From: Atriophallophorus winterbourni | Taxonomy: Eukaryota > Platyhelminthes > Trematoda > Plagiorchiida > Microphallidae | Length of the DNA stretch: 64,000 bases | Direction of reading: 5' to 3' | NCBI GenBank assembly: GCA_013407085.1 | Contig: JACCGJ010008391.1 | Coordinates: 1-64,000, forward strand | In this document: in pieces, positions 23,620-35,000 of the stretch | Layout of the letters: each line of letters starts with the position of its first letter | Numbering within the stretch: the first letter of the stretch is position 1 | Notes under the pieces: model-generated | Told to the model about the DNA's origin: nothing | Databases searched by the model: none | Seen by the model: only the letters and a program-made list of their open reading frames with translations | Translations under genes and position numbers: made by a program

Positions 23620-23800
23620 AATTAAGCACATGCCTGATTCTATCAAAGTTGCGCACAGTCATAGACTTGGGCTGAGATACTGTCAGGTTTCCCAGGCCTA
23701 GACAGATCCGAGAAATAAAAATCGAAATGGTAGCGAAACTCCGGCGTTGCTCAGCATGCAGCTTATTGTCGGTAACAAGTGCCAAGTGCTTAACCATGGA
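23620..23800 (-). repeat. short dispersed repeat family 1, diverged reverse copy
   Basis: Retains AAGCACATGCCTGATTC, GGCTGAGATACTGTCAGG and GCATGCAGCTTATTGTCGG. Last copy seen; none found in the right part of the window. Confidence 0.5.
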
Positions 23801-24126
23801 ATAGTAACAAATTATAAAAGATGGGAAGAGTGGGATCTAAAAATGTACTGAACCTAAAGCTGATAATGCACAGACACACTGGGATGAGGTGCCTACACCT
23901 CAAACCAAATATGCATTTAATATCACTAGATGCGTTGTAGGTGAGTTCCACTGTATAATCATCAAATGGATACGCATGCAGAAAGACACAAAGGTAAGAT
24001 ATTATTCACTTGTTTTTACACGTGTACAGAAAAACGGCGGTAAAATTACATGTCTGACAATGCGGTTTACTACAACGAACTCCATTAACGAACATTTTAC
24101 TCTCAGCGATTAGTTGTACCCGGGTT

Positions 24127-24129
<3 letters not shown>

Positions 24130-24167
<38 letters not shown>

Positions 24168-24208
24168 TATAGATTATATTATATATATATATTATATATA
24201 TATAATAT
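24130..24208. repeat. TA microsatellite
   Basis: About 80 bp of nearly pure TA repeats with a few breaks; self-complementary. Confidence 0.95.
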
Positions 24209-24269
24209 ACTTCGTTATTATGGTAATCTAAAGGCTTGATAATATAGGCAGCCTTTCAAGCCGGCTTAA

Positions 24270-24840
24270 ACCCCCTTGACTTCTCACTGGCATAATGAGC
24301 CCAGTCCACTTTAACGGTTACACTTGAGTCGCTTTTGAAGTTCACCGAGGCGTCAAACATAGATGTGTCATGCTCCCGCACAATTCGGCATTTGTATTGC
24401 TCCTTATATGCAAAACGCTTTTTAGTCGATAAGTTACGCAGTCGATTAGATTGTCATTTTTAACCTGATCCGGTTGTAAAGATAATCCAATGTACAAGGT
24501 GTGCTAACCTGCAGCCATCATTGCTGACTCAAAACTAGTTCCGGTCATTATATGACTGTTTTTGCCAGCATGCAAAGACTTGGTTGACAATCAACATGAA
24601 TAACATAACAACGACCTTACTCAAGGGGCTGTGTCACCTTCCATTATCACTGCTAGAAACTGTCAACATGAACCAGTATTTTATTTCTCATTCTGGCTCA
24701 AATATTGCAGATAATCTTTTGGAATCATCAAGGTAGAAAAGCGGATTGACAAACCAACTGCCATCTTGTTTCGTTGTAACTCTTGTATCTGGTACAACCA
24801 CGAGCTGACCGTTAAGACAAAGGTATGCCAAGCATGCGTT
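24270..24840 (+). mobile_element. old RTE-B LINE fragment
   Basis: Degenerate match to the RT region: GTTCACCGAGGCGTCAAAC (RRGVK), CAACATGAATAACATAACAACG in the GLTISMSKTK position and GCGGATTGACAAACCAACTG. No open frame. Butts head-on against the reverse copy at 24846. Confidence 0.65.
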
Positions 24841-25340
24841 GTTTTTGTTGGCCTCCTACGGTCGATGACGACCATGGATGTACATCACAATCGCATGAAT
24901 TTTCATGTTCTACAGCTTTTTGAACGACTAAACTGTCCGATTCGGGAGGAACAATCTCCCCCGCAGCGCTTGCAACGATAGGCAGAACTCGGTTGTAAGG
25001 TGTCAGTTGCACGCCGGCGGCTTGATCTGCGTTCAGCAGCCAAGAGCTGTATCTGCTATTCACCAGCTTTCAGACGACGCTTTACACAATGCCTTCAATG
25101 TGAGCGGGCAAGAGCATTCATATATCTTTTGAAAATGTCTTTGTACAGCTAGTGCGGTCTACCCAATGAGCGACTTCCTAACTGCAACTCACAATAGAGT
25201 AGATCTTTCGGATTACGACCATTTCCCATTAAGTAAACGTGGACAAGCCGCAGCAGGCGTCGCTGTCGTAATAGGGTGAACATGCTCTGTAGACCAGCTT
25301 TGAAAGCACTTCAGCATTAGTCACCCTGTCCACCCCAATT

Positions 25341-28300
25341 ATCTTCATCTCGACGAACCACGTTTATTGAGAATAACTTTCAAAAGCCAAAAAGAGATGG
25401 AAGACGTTCTTCTTAACTCTTATTTGCTCCGCACATGTTCACATACTAAATGTCGCATACATGCGGATATTCCGTGGTGGGAGAGGAAAGGAAATTTAAA
25501 CAATGCGAACAAATCTGACCAACGCAGTGTTGTTCTTCTTGGTGTTCCCGAAAAAACTAACACTGCTTCGGGAAGTGAAATACAGCACCACGATTATAAA
25601 CAGTGGCTCTACGTTGCCGACATCATCGGAGCTCACGAGTCAGTGGTGGTGGACACTTTTAGAATACCTCGGTCACCAAACTATAAAGGTGACGGGCCAA
25701 AACCTCTGAAAGTAACATTTTTAACGAAAGGTATGATGGAATCAATTAGGGCTAACTGGAAAGCTAACCATAGGAATCTCCCGAAGGATGTCAGAATGAG
25801 TGATCACAGACTTTCTTCGCCTTCTAACGAACCACGGCTTTTACAATCAGACGAGACTCCGATTAGAAACACTGTAGCAATCCCAAAAAACGACCGATGT
25901 CCGACTCTCGAAGGGTCGGACTAATAGACGAGCTTTCAGCTCCATCACTGTATACGAAAACCACAATCAATTGCCTATATACAAACGCACAATGCCTGTT
26001 AAACAAACTAGCTGAACTGAAGGATCTCTGCAATCAGCACTCACTCGACGTCATAGCAATAACTGAGACATGGTTCCAACCTCACGTGACCGATAGCGAG
26101 CTCTCTATTCCAAACATGACCCTGTTTCGGAGAGACCGCTTAAGAACAGGTGGTGGAGTAGCTGTTTACCACCATGAACGTTTATACTGTACGGTAGTTA
26201 CAGACACTGAACTCGATCTGGAAGACAGTATATGGTGCAACTTGAAGCTTGAATCAGGCGACAGTTGCATCGTTGGTGTAGTTTACCGTTCACCATCATC
26301 ATTGGATGCATATAACGAAAAACTCTTGAAAGCAATGCAGTACGCCGGAAAACAGAGCAATTCGCAATTGCTGATTATGTGAGACTTCAATATGTCTCAA
26401 CTATATAACCGAGTAGATCATCCACCCCTATCACTAGACTACAAATTTCGCGAGCTGTTCGATTACATCCCTTTGTATAATCATGTTTTCGATTATACAC
26501 GACAACGAAATTTCCAACAGACTTCTGTTCTAGACCTAGTCTTAACCTCCGAAGCCACAGCCGTTGAAGATGTTCAGTATCACCTTTCGCTGGGTCGAAG
26601 CGACCACCTCGTTATGCTATTTCAATATGTGTGCAACGCTAGTAGAATTGTAAAGCAAACAAAACGATATAGAAAACTGGATTACATTGGTTTGATGGAA
26701 ATAATGGTAGTTTTCGATGAACATAATATAAATTTCAGTGATCCGGACTCGTATTGCACAACCCTGACAGATTACATAATCAACATGATACATTTCAATT
26801 CTGAATATGTCCCGAAACATAATAGCAAAGAACGACACTTCAGAGTTCGCAGTAGGACTAGAAAATGGTTGACAAAGCGAAATTTGGCATGGGCTATTCA
26901 CAGGGTTGCCAGAATTGATGTTACGTGGGCAAACTTTCGCGAATTGCGGAATCAAGTCACAAATCTCATCCGAGAGGACAAAAATTATCACCAGCTTCAG
27001 CTGGCGGTAAGAATGCAGCAAAATCCCAAACTACTTTATCGAACTGTTAACAACGCTACGAAGCTGAAACCCGGAGTATTTCCAATCATGACAGATAACG
27101 GACTAACTGATTCTGAGCTGGAAACCGCTAACGCTCTAGCCAGTTTTCATTCACGAGTTTTCACCCCAAAGGATGAATTACAACGGTCAGAATTGTCTGC
27201 ACCAATTGTGCCGGAGACTATACGCGATGGATGCATCAGATCGGAAATAGTGCAGCACCACCTACGTAAGTTGAATATCAACAAGTCCCAGGGAGCTGAC
27301 GGTGACTGCAATCCTAAAGTTATGCGGCAGTCAATTGTGCGAACCACTTTGTGATTTATTTAATCACTCCCTGAGGGAGGGTGTTGTACCTAATGACTGG
27401 AAGAGAGGAATCATAACACCCATCTACAAAGATGGAACTCGTTCTGACCCAGCAAATTACCGCCCTGTTACACTCCTTCCAGTGATCTCAAAAGTTATGG
27501 AGCGAATTGTGTGCGAAAGAATTGTGAGTCATCTCGAAGCCCAAAACTTGCTGTCCAAAGAGCAACATGGATTTAGGAAGTCTCGTTCTTGCTTGACTAA
27601 CCTACTGGAGACACTGCATGACTGGACGCAGGCAGTGGATAATGGTGGTTGCGTGCATGTGTGTTACTTGGACATATCAAAAGCGTTTGATCGCGTGGAC
27701 CATTCTATACTCCTGCACAAGCTGCACGATGTTGGTATTAATGGGTGCCTTCTTGCCTGGCTAAGAAGTTACCTTCTTGATCGCAAAGCAACTGTACGTA
27801 TCGATGGTGTGATGTATGGGGAAATCGAAGCCACTAGCGGTGTCCCACAAGGTTCGGAACTTGGTCCGCTTCTCTTTTTGGTCTACATCAAAATTGTCAC
27901 AGCCAAAACGGTTCTGTTAGCGGATGATGCTAAAGTTTGGATGCGAATCACGTCAAGCGTGGACTGTTTGCGCTTACAAAGCGATTTGGATGTATTGAAC
28001 AGCTGGTCGGAGCGAAATAAACTTCTATTCAACTTCCGAAAGTGTGAAATGTTGCAAATAAGCAAAGATTTCCCATTCTCACACAACCTTAGATCAAACC
28101 AACTGGAATGGACAACCAAAGAAAACGACCTCGGTGTATGGATTAGTGGAAGTCTTAAGAATAGCATGCAATGCGAAGCAGTGTACAACCGAGCTAGCCG
28201 CATGCTAGGTATGCTTCGGCGGATTTTCGGACATTTTTCCCGTGAATCATTCTCCATGCTCATAAATACGTATATTAACCCGGTGATGGATTACTCAGTG

Positions 28301-28921
28301 CAAGCTTGGTCACCGTGGCTACAAAAGGACATCAAGCTGCTCGAGAGGATTTATCACAGAGCAACCAAAATGGTTGGCTGCCTCCGCAAACTACCATATG
28401 AGAATCGACTTGAACATCTTAATTTGGATACACTGCTTCGCAGACGGGTTAGATTTGATCTAATCCTAACGTACAAAATAATGAACTCAAAGGCACCCTC
28501 TGAGGCATCTATTTCGCCTCCGGTCAAGCCATGTCACACGTACTCACCCATTGGCATTTGATATTCCACATTCCCACCGGAACTACCGTCGGTTCTTCTA
28601 TTCGGTGCGCGTTTGTTTCTTATGGAACTCCCTACCGTCAGATGTTGTCCAATCATCTAGTGAAAGGATTTTCAGGAACAAATTGGATATATTTATGCGT
28701 AGTAATTCCACCCTACATCCCGTTTATATAACATGATCATTTTCCAAACGAATAATTTTTTTTCATCATACAGCGACAATACATGACATTTTTGTAACTA
28801 CAAAACTGCCGATCTTCCTAATGACACAATTTATTTTGTATATATATTTATTGTCCTTATACGAATATCCTGTGATGTTGTACAGCTACGAGCTTTTTTA
28901 TACCATAAATTCTTGAATCTT
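25341..28921 (+). mobile_element. CR1-clade LINE, nearly complete, nested in RTE-B
   Basis: ORF1 remnant (about 25343-25924; DEPRLLRITFKSQKEMEDV, no zinc knuckles left) overlaps ORF2 (from 25897). ORF2 has the endonuclease start INCLYTNAQCLLNKLAELKD, ITETWF and a stop at 26380 just before DFN. Then come SDHLVMLF, a frameshift near 27300, and the RT: ITPIYKDGTRSDPANYRPVT, CYLDISKAFDRVDHS (catalytic Asp), SGVPQGSELGPLLFLVYI and LLADDAKVW with an internal deletion before it. It ends in TTGAATC-type short repeats at about 28905-28921, as CR1 elements end in short microsatellites rather than poly-A. ORF1 is truncated at the 5' end. Confidence 0.9.
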
Positions 28922-29905
28922 GAATCCACGATATGTTCAAGATACGACGGATGTTTCGTTGATGGAAAGCATTCAGCCTCCGTGTCTTGCGTGGGTGGTC
29001 CAGTTTTCACTGCCGTTCAGCATAGCATTTAGTACGCTGTATACAATCATCTTTGTCTTTACAGTCAACTTGCGGTTAGCCCAAACACGAGAGTTTAATA
29101 GTGACAAAATGGCATCTGCTATGCCAATCCGTTTATCAATGTCCATGTCTATTGAGAGGTTATCCGCAATGGTTGAACCAAGATATGTGAAATGATATAC
29201 TGGTTGAAGCTGACAGTTTCCAACAGTGATGATGGAAGGCGATACAATCCCTTGACCAAGGACTTGGGTATTGCTCATGCTGATTGTTAGACCAAAGTCT
29301 TTGCATGCCGACGAAAACCAGTCCATTATAGACTGAAGGTGCTCTTGGGAGTGAGCAATAAAGGCTGCATCGTCGGCAAACAGCAGGTCACGGATTAACA
29401 CATCCCGTGCCTTGGTTTGTGCTCTCAATCGGTTCAGGTTGAAAAGCTTGCCATCACATCGCGTGCTTCAGAATCAGAGCAAAAGAAATGCAGAAAAGCG
29501 TGGGAGCTAGAACCCACCCTTGTTTGTCGCCTTGGCGAATTTCAAAGGCTTCCGAACTGAAACCTTTAAAATGGACTGATCCCTTCATCCCTGAGTGGAA
29601 CAAAATAACGAGTTTGAGCAGTGTTGGGGGGCAGCCTATCACATCAAACATTTTGAAAAGACCCTCCCTGATGACGTAGTTGAATGCATTCGGTAAATCA
29701 ATAAAAACAGCGTATAATGGCATATGCTGTTCCCCACGCTTTTATGGAAGTTGTCTCAGGGAGAAGGTTATGTCAGCGATTGATCTTTACCTGCGGAAGC
29801 CACATTAAGATTCGTAGTAAATTCTATCAGCTAAAACTTGTAGCCGTATCTGTAAGACTTTAGCAAACAATTTGCGTAGAACATCCAGAAGGGAGATTCA
29901 TCTGT

Positions 29906-30177
29906 AATTGTTCCAAGTTCACGTGTTGATTGTCGGCGCCAATTTTTCACCGTACGTGCTATATTTCTTTGGAAATCCCTACCCCAACATGTGGTGGACT
30001 CTCCTTGCCTGGCGATTTTTAAAGCGAAATTGGACTTGCACTTGCAAACGAACATCATTCTTGAGTCTTACATTTGATATTCTCTATCGCGTTTATACTA
30101 TAGTATTTTTCTTGTTTTTATTCATACCGTAATCCTGTGGTGTTGTAAAGTATTAATTTTTTAACCATAAACCCTTG
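29906..30177 (+). mobile_element. CR1 LINE 3'-end fragment nested in RTE-B
   Basis: About 270 bp matching the end of the CR1 frame at 28555-28740 by eye (GTTGATTGTCGGCGCCAATTT ... WNSLP-like region) and the non-coding tail ending CCTTGGATC. The RTE-B sequence resumes at 30178. Confidence 0.7.
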
Positions 30178-30739
30178 GATCATTGCAGTCGCCTCTATCG
30201 CTCTTATTCTCAAAAAAACTTGCGGATCTTTGTGTCTCGCATCTCGTATGGGACACACTCCTACTCTCAGCACTGGAGTAGCAAACGGTGAAGAGGTTGT
30301 AATAGTGCAGCTCTACAGCATTTAATGAGCTCATGTGGAATTCCGTCGTCACCAGGGGCCTTTCCATTTGCTAAGCGGTCGATTGCCCTATTGAGCTCAT
30401 CAATAGTAGGGGGAGTATCTAGACATTCAATGGACAGCAACTGCTCAACATTTTCAAGTACATGCGGTGAAACCTTACTGTCCCTAGAGTAGAGAGAGGA
30501 GAAGTGCTCTACCTATCTTTCCATCTTCTGAGTTTTGCCGACAATCGGGTTTCCAGATACAGACTTTATGGAAGCCGTTTTAAGTTTTTTTGGACCAATG
30601 ACTCTTGATTCCATCCCATCGCACGAGTACAAAATGCTTTTATTGAATGACCTTTCATTATAGACCATCCGCGCAAGGTTTACAGAAACCGAATGCTTTC
30701 GATTTACGAACATCCGGCTCGTCTTCACCATATGACGGA

Positions 30740-31110
30740 TAGACTAATCAAAAATGCAGAAGTGCTTTTCAAACTGACCTTTAGAGCATATCAACCTTAC
30801 TACGACAGTGTCGGCTACGCTGACTGGGGCTTGGGTTCAGAGTGTGAAATGTTCTTACTCGAATGGATCTACGTTATTGTGATTGACAATCGACCTCTGG
30901 AAGACCGCACCTGGGGTACAAAAATGTTAAGCCTAGGAATTGGTAAAATCGCTCTTTGGCCCTCACTTGGAGGCAATGTAATGCGTTATCTCGGAAAAAC
31001 AGATACTGCTTACGGTCGCTAATCGAAGATGACTTCGACGGTGTGTATAACGCCGATAGGCTAAGCACCGTTTATCGCTGCGGAAATAATGATGCTTCCA
31101 AATCACAGGG
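30740..31110 (+). mobile_element. old RTE-B LINE fragment
   Basis: Starts IKNAEVLFKLTFRAY, the diverged counterpart of NAEVHSKAGLQSMF, and proceeds through a degenerate C-terminal domain. It happens to stay open for 109 codons but with a shifted frame, so it is not a gene. Confidence 0.55.
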
Positions 31111-31971
31111 TGTTCGCGGCTGTGATGTCATCACAATCACTTTTCAAGTGAAGTAGCTTGCGTCGCTTGTGTTCCTTATTGTCAGATCATTCATTCAAAT
31201 GTCACTCATAAAAAACTCGAATTACGGTTTACACGTAAAAAGCAAATATGTTTTTATACTTTTTACTTTATGATAATAAGGTTAAAAAGTACATGTTTTG
31301 TTATATCTTTAAGCGCGAAAATTCAAACGCAGTCTATAAGCACAAGCTGCAGGCGAAAGAAGATCGGTACGCAGGAAGTTGCAAGTAGAGCGATTGTTAT
31401 GGCTGCACACACATTACTACGCACCATCGCCACGACGTGCGTGTTTAGGATCATTTAACCTCAACTCAGCTTGCGCACTTGTTTTCTTTTCGTCTCTCCC
31501 GCGAATAACTGTAATAATGAGGAAACGATAAGTGCTCAATATGATCACAATAAAACAGAGCAACACGTTCGAATTTGACTTTACTGTCATTGCGTTTTCA
31601 TTGATTTAGTTCGTGCCCTATCATCTATATCTTCAAATAATTATTCTATTATACACAAAATTTGAATTTAAAATAAATTTGTCACTACGCATCAAATTTT
31701 CAAGCATTTCTACGCTTTGCTGGTACACTGTCTCGCGATTAAAAATATATTTAATGCCAATTTTCATACTCATTACATGAACATCTTATGATAACTTATG
31801 GAACACTGGACATTTTTCTTTTGAATCAGTTAGAGCTAGCTTAAATATGTCGATAAGATCTGTCCTTGAGCAGCCGAAAGTGCGGATGGCTTTGGACCAA
31901 CTACTCTACATTTTACGGAATCTTTGGTGGTATAATCGGTGCCTACATATTGGGGTTTTCGCTGTGCTTAT
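31111..31971. other. downstream flank of the micro-exon gene
   Basis: Expected 3' untranslated region and flank of the - strand gene ending at 31972. No repeat or other gene recognised. Confidence 0.4.
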
Positions 31972-32004
31972 TCATACAGATTCAAATACTTCAATTGACG
32001 ATGA
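31972..32004 (-). pseudogene. separated end of the last coding exon, with the original stop codon
   Basis: Continues the exon at 33399-33445 in frame once the element and one GATGA copy are left out, ending in TGA at 31974-31972. In this haplotype it is cut off by the insertion. Confidence 0.75.
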
Positions 32005-35000
32005 TGTTAGGAGGGCGCCCCCTGTTGTACAGACAGTGAACGAACTATCGATTAATCATCAATGAATATCGATGGTGGGTTCAAATTATGATTTTCGCTC
32101 ACTGTGATATTCACACATTCGCTCACTTGTGATATGCTTTGCATTCGGTAAATAGACGAGTTTTGTGACGGTTCTGTTCTCTCTCACCACAAGGGCTGGG
32201 CCATCAGTAATACAGCACAGACATAACAACTTGGCGACGGGGATGGGATAAAATAACCCAGCAATTCGAAATAGCAATCACAGAAGAAGAAGTAAAATCA
32301 ATACTTCAGCAACAGCAACGCCAATTCGAAGAAGCTCAAGCCCGTTTGATGCAGACACATTTGAAAAATCTGAGTGTTATTTATCAAGACAAGAAGACTG
32401 ACGTACAAAACCCAGTGGTGGATGCAATCATCAACAGCATCCCTAAATTCAATTACGACCCAGAAAGCTGTCTCACCTTTCAATCTTGGTTCAAGAGATT
32501 CAAATATATTTTTTAATCAATTTTCGAAGAAATTTTTTGGCGAACAGTCTTTTTTATTTAACAGACGGTATAACTGCATGAAATTGATCAAGCAGGATTG
32601 CGATGATTTTCTAACTTATGTAGGAAAACTATGTGGTCTGCAATCAGAGAAGGATCAAGATACTCGCACAAGACTACCATCACTACTCGATCAAAATCCG
32701 AAAATCAACATGACGTCAATGACAACCGAATGCCAGAGGCTGCTAAATTTGAAGCGTGACACTGCGCTGGTCGAACAAAACCCATGCCAGAATGATCCAG
32801 TGGTGTTAGCCGTCAAGCACCAAAGTAGCCGGCATAAAGATCACCGTGTCGATCAAGACACCAAGCTTCCATCCCAGTTTTGTCAATGTGACGAATGGCA
32901 TTTTGCGCGTTATTGCCCATTCAAGAAACACCGATGCCAGAACTACAACAGAAAGGGTCATAACGAAAACTACTGCCGCACAAACTATTTTAGGAGATCA
33001 GTGTTCAATGATCCCTATCCTGTCTTCGCCACCTTCAAGACCCCAGAAGATGAAAATTCAGCGGAAGAACAGCCACCTCAAATTAATTCCGCGGAATGCA
33101 AACCAAGAAGGTGGGCCGATCGAAGACGTGTTTCAGTAACCAAACGACAACCAAGCTTAAAGGGGGAGGTGTTAGGAGGGCGCCCCCTGTTGTACAGACA
33201 GTGAACAAACTATCGATTAATCATCAATGAATATCGATGGTGAGTTCAAATTATGATTTTCGCTCACTGTGATATTCACACATTCGCTCACTTGTGATAC
33301 ACTTTGCATTCGGTAAATAGACGAGTTTTGTGCCGGTTACGTTCTCTCTGACCACAAGGGCTGGGCCAACAGCAGTACAGCACAGACATAACAGATGAAT
33401 TGGCAGCCAGCGTTTTTTCTTCATCTGACGGTTTTTTTATAAGTTCTATTGTAGCATGGGGCATAGTGTCGTTTAAGCGTCGTTATCCAAAAGGTTGATT
33501 ATTTCCCTATATTTATTTCAAAATGCACCTAATTTCAAGCACGCTCAAATCGCACTGTTCTCATTTTAATACTGTACACTTAATTCACGATCTCAACATT
33601 GTGGTCAGTTGCCAATTAATTTGGTAATTCTTTTCCTATTTACAAAAATACTCATATGCATGCATTTCCATCAAATATACCCCAAGATTGGTATCGCGCA
33701 CACATCAGATAGGGGTATTAAGAGCAGGATCCGCGGGCGCTTGAAACAGTCGAAGAATTGAGAACAGGTTGCGCTTGTGAGCCACTGTTGTACAATGTTA
33801 CCACGAACAACCACATTTGACCATACACATTTAGACGGGGACAGATTCGGGAAGCTAGGGACATTCCGATCACGATGCGCATGAACATTTCAGTTTATTT
33901 GTCGAGATTTATTTGTTCATAAAAATTTAAACCAAGCATGTTACTGCAAGTTAGCTTTGGAAAACCAACCTTAAATGATCGTTTACCCCAATGCATTAAA
34001 GTCAAGCGTTCAAATCAATGGAAACGAACATTGCATAGATTGCAACTGTTCATGATCACAAATCTATTTGAATTAAACTGTGTTTCAAATTGAAATTAAG
34101 ATTGTACTGTTTTCTATCAAATATATGTCTGTGTATGGTATATTTATATAATCGCGCGTCTTTGAATGAAAACTAGCAATCACATACCGGTCAACTTCAG
34201 GGGTTCGGCATCCCATTGGAAAGAGTATACCAGTTCACCAATGAAATCGATTTCCTTGTTTGCACTTTGGATCATTCGCGCGCTTTCTGTCAGCATTTGT
34301 TCATCAGACATTCCATGCATAAATGTGCCAGAAAACCAAAGTTCAACCGACGCGTTTTCTTGTTTGGCATGTCGATGTACGCAATACTTATAGACATCGG
34401 TAGTAGAGTGATGTCCCTTGAGAATTTGATCGAACTATGGGAAAAATTGTTTCAATGTAGTTTGATTCGAATCCGTATTGCGTAAATTGATTTAAACATT
34501 AATACTTGGAAATGTGACGTTTCGCGTCTTCGAATGCTCATCGATTTTCAGCAATCAAATTAACGAAATTAAAATCCAATGTTCAATGTTTTGTGTCGTA
34601 CCATGGGTTGTATGCCCGAGGTGCGTTGCAACCTATGATTTACGCGGTAGTTTTGATATCACAATTTATTAGAATGTTATACGTTCAACCTACATTTTTT
34701 GACATTTTAATCGTATCTATTAAAATAACGGAAGTTTGTTGGTTGTAAGATCCCTCTATATTAATGACTTACGTAATTGCATAACAGCTTTCCTGCTTTT
34801 TCTTCATTTAAACAACGTCCGTATTTGTAAGCATATTGTGCTTCAGCGAGGCTTGCCTTTCCACTAAGCATGAGTATGATGTGTTCTGTTGAAAATCAAG
34901 TGAAAATTTAAAATTGTTATTATTTTAATCGCCAAAGCGTATTCACTGTGGGAAAATATTAACTAGATCACTTACCCTGATGAACGTGTATCGCTATAGA

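Larger units (their letters stand above)
24846..30720 (-). mobile_element. RTE-B LINE, reverse copy, split by two CR1 insertions
   Basis: Three collinear pieces, 24846-25340, 28922-29905 and 30178-30720, together form one reverse RTE-B copy. The 3' signature is at 24850-24890; the middle piece gives LLFADDAAFIAHSQEHLQS, GLTISMSNTQVLGQG, FTYLGSTIADNLS and PLYAVFIDLPNAFNYV; the last piece gives the linker before the RT. Flanks on both sides of each CR1 insert continue each other in other copies of the family. Confidence 0.8.
32005..33393 (+). mobile_element. gag-only LTR retrotransposon (Ty3/Gypsy-type), non-autonomous
   Basis: Two 224-bp LTRs (32005-32228, 33170-33393) starting TGTTAGG and ending ATAACA, flanked by the 5-bp target duplication GATGA (32000-32004, 33394-33398). 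Directly after the left LTR lies TTGGCGACGGGG, a likely primer-binding site resembling tRNA-Trp sites of fluke Gypsy elements (tentative). A polypurine tract AAAGGGGGAGG stands right before the right LTR. Between them there is only a gag-like region; protease, RT, RNase H and integrase are absent. LTRs differ at few positions, so insertion is recent. Any movement would need proteins from another element. Confidence 0.9.

Noticed and set aside
31847..33496. An 86-codon + strand frame that reappears when the LTR element is left out, with two hydrophobic stretches.
   Set aside because: It is the shadow of the last exon of the - strand gene, which has a proper acceptor, phase and stop; the + frame has no splice context.
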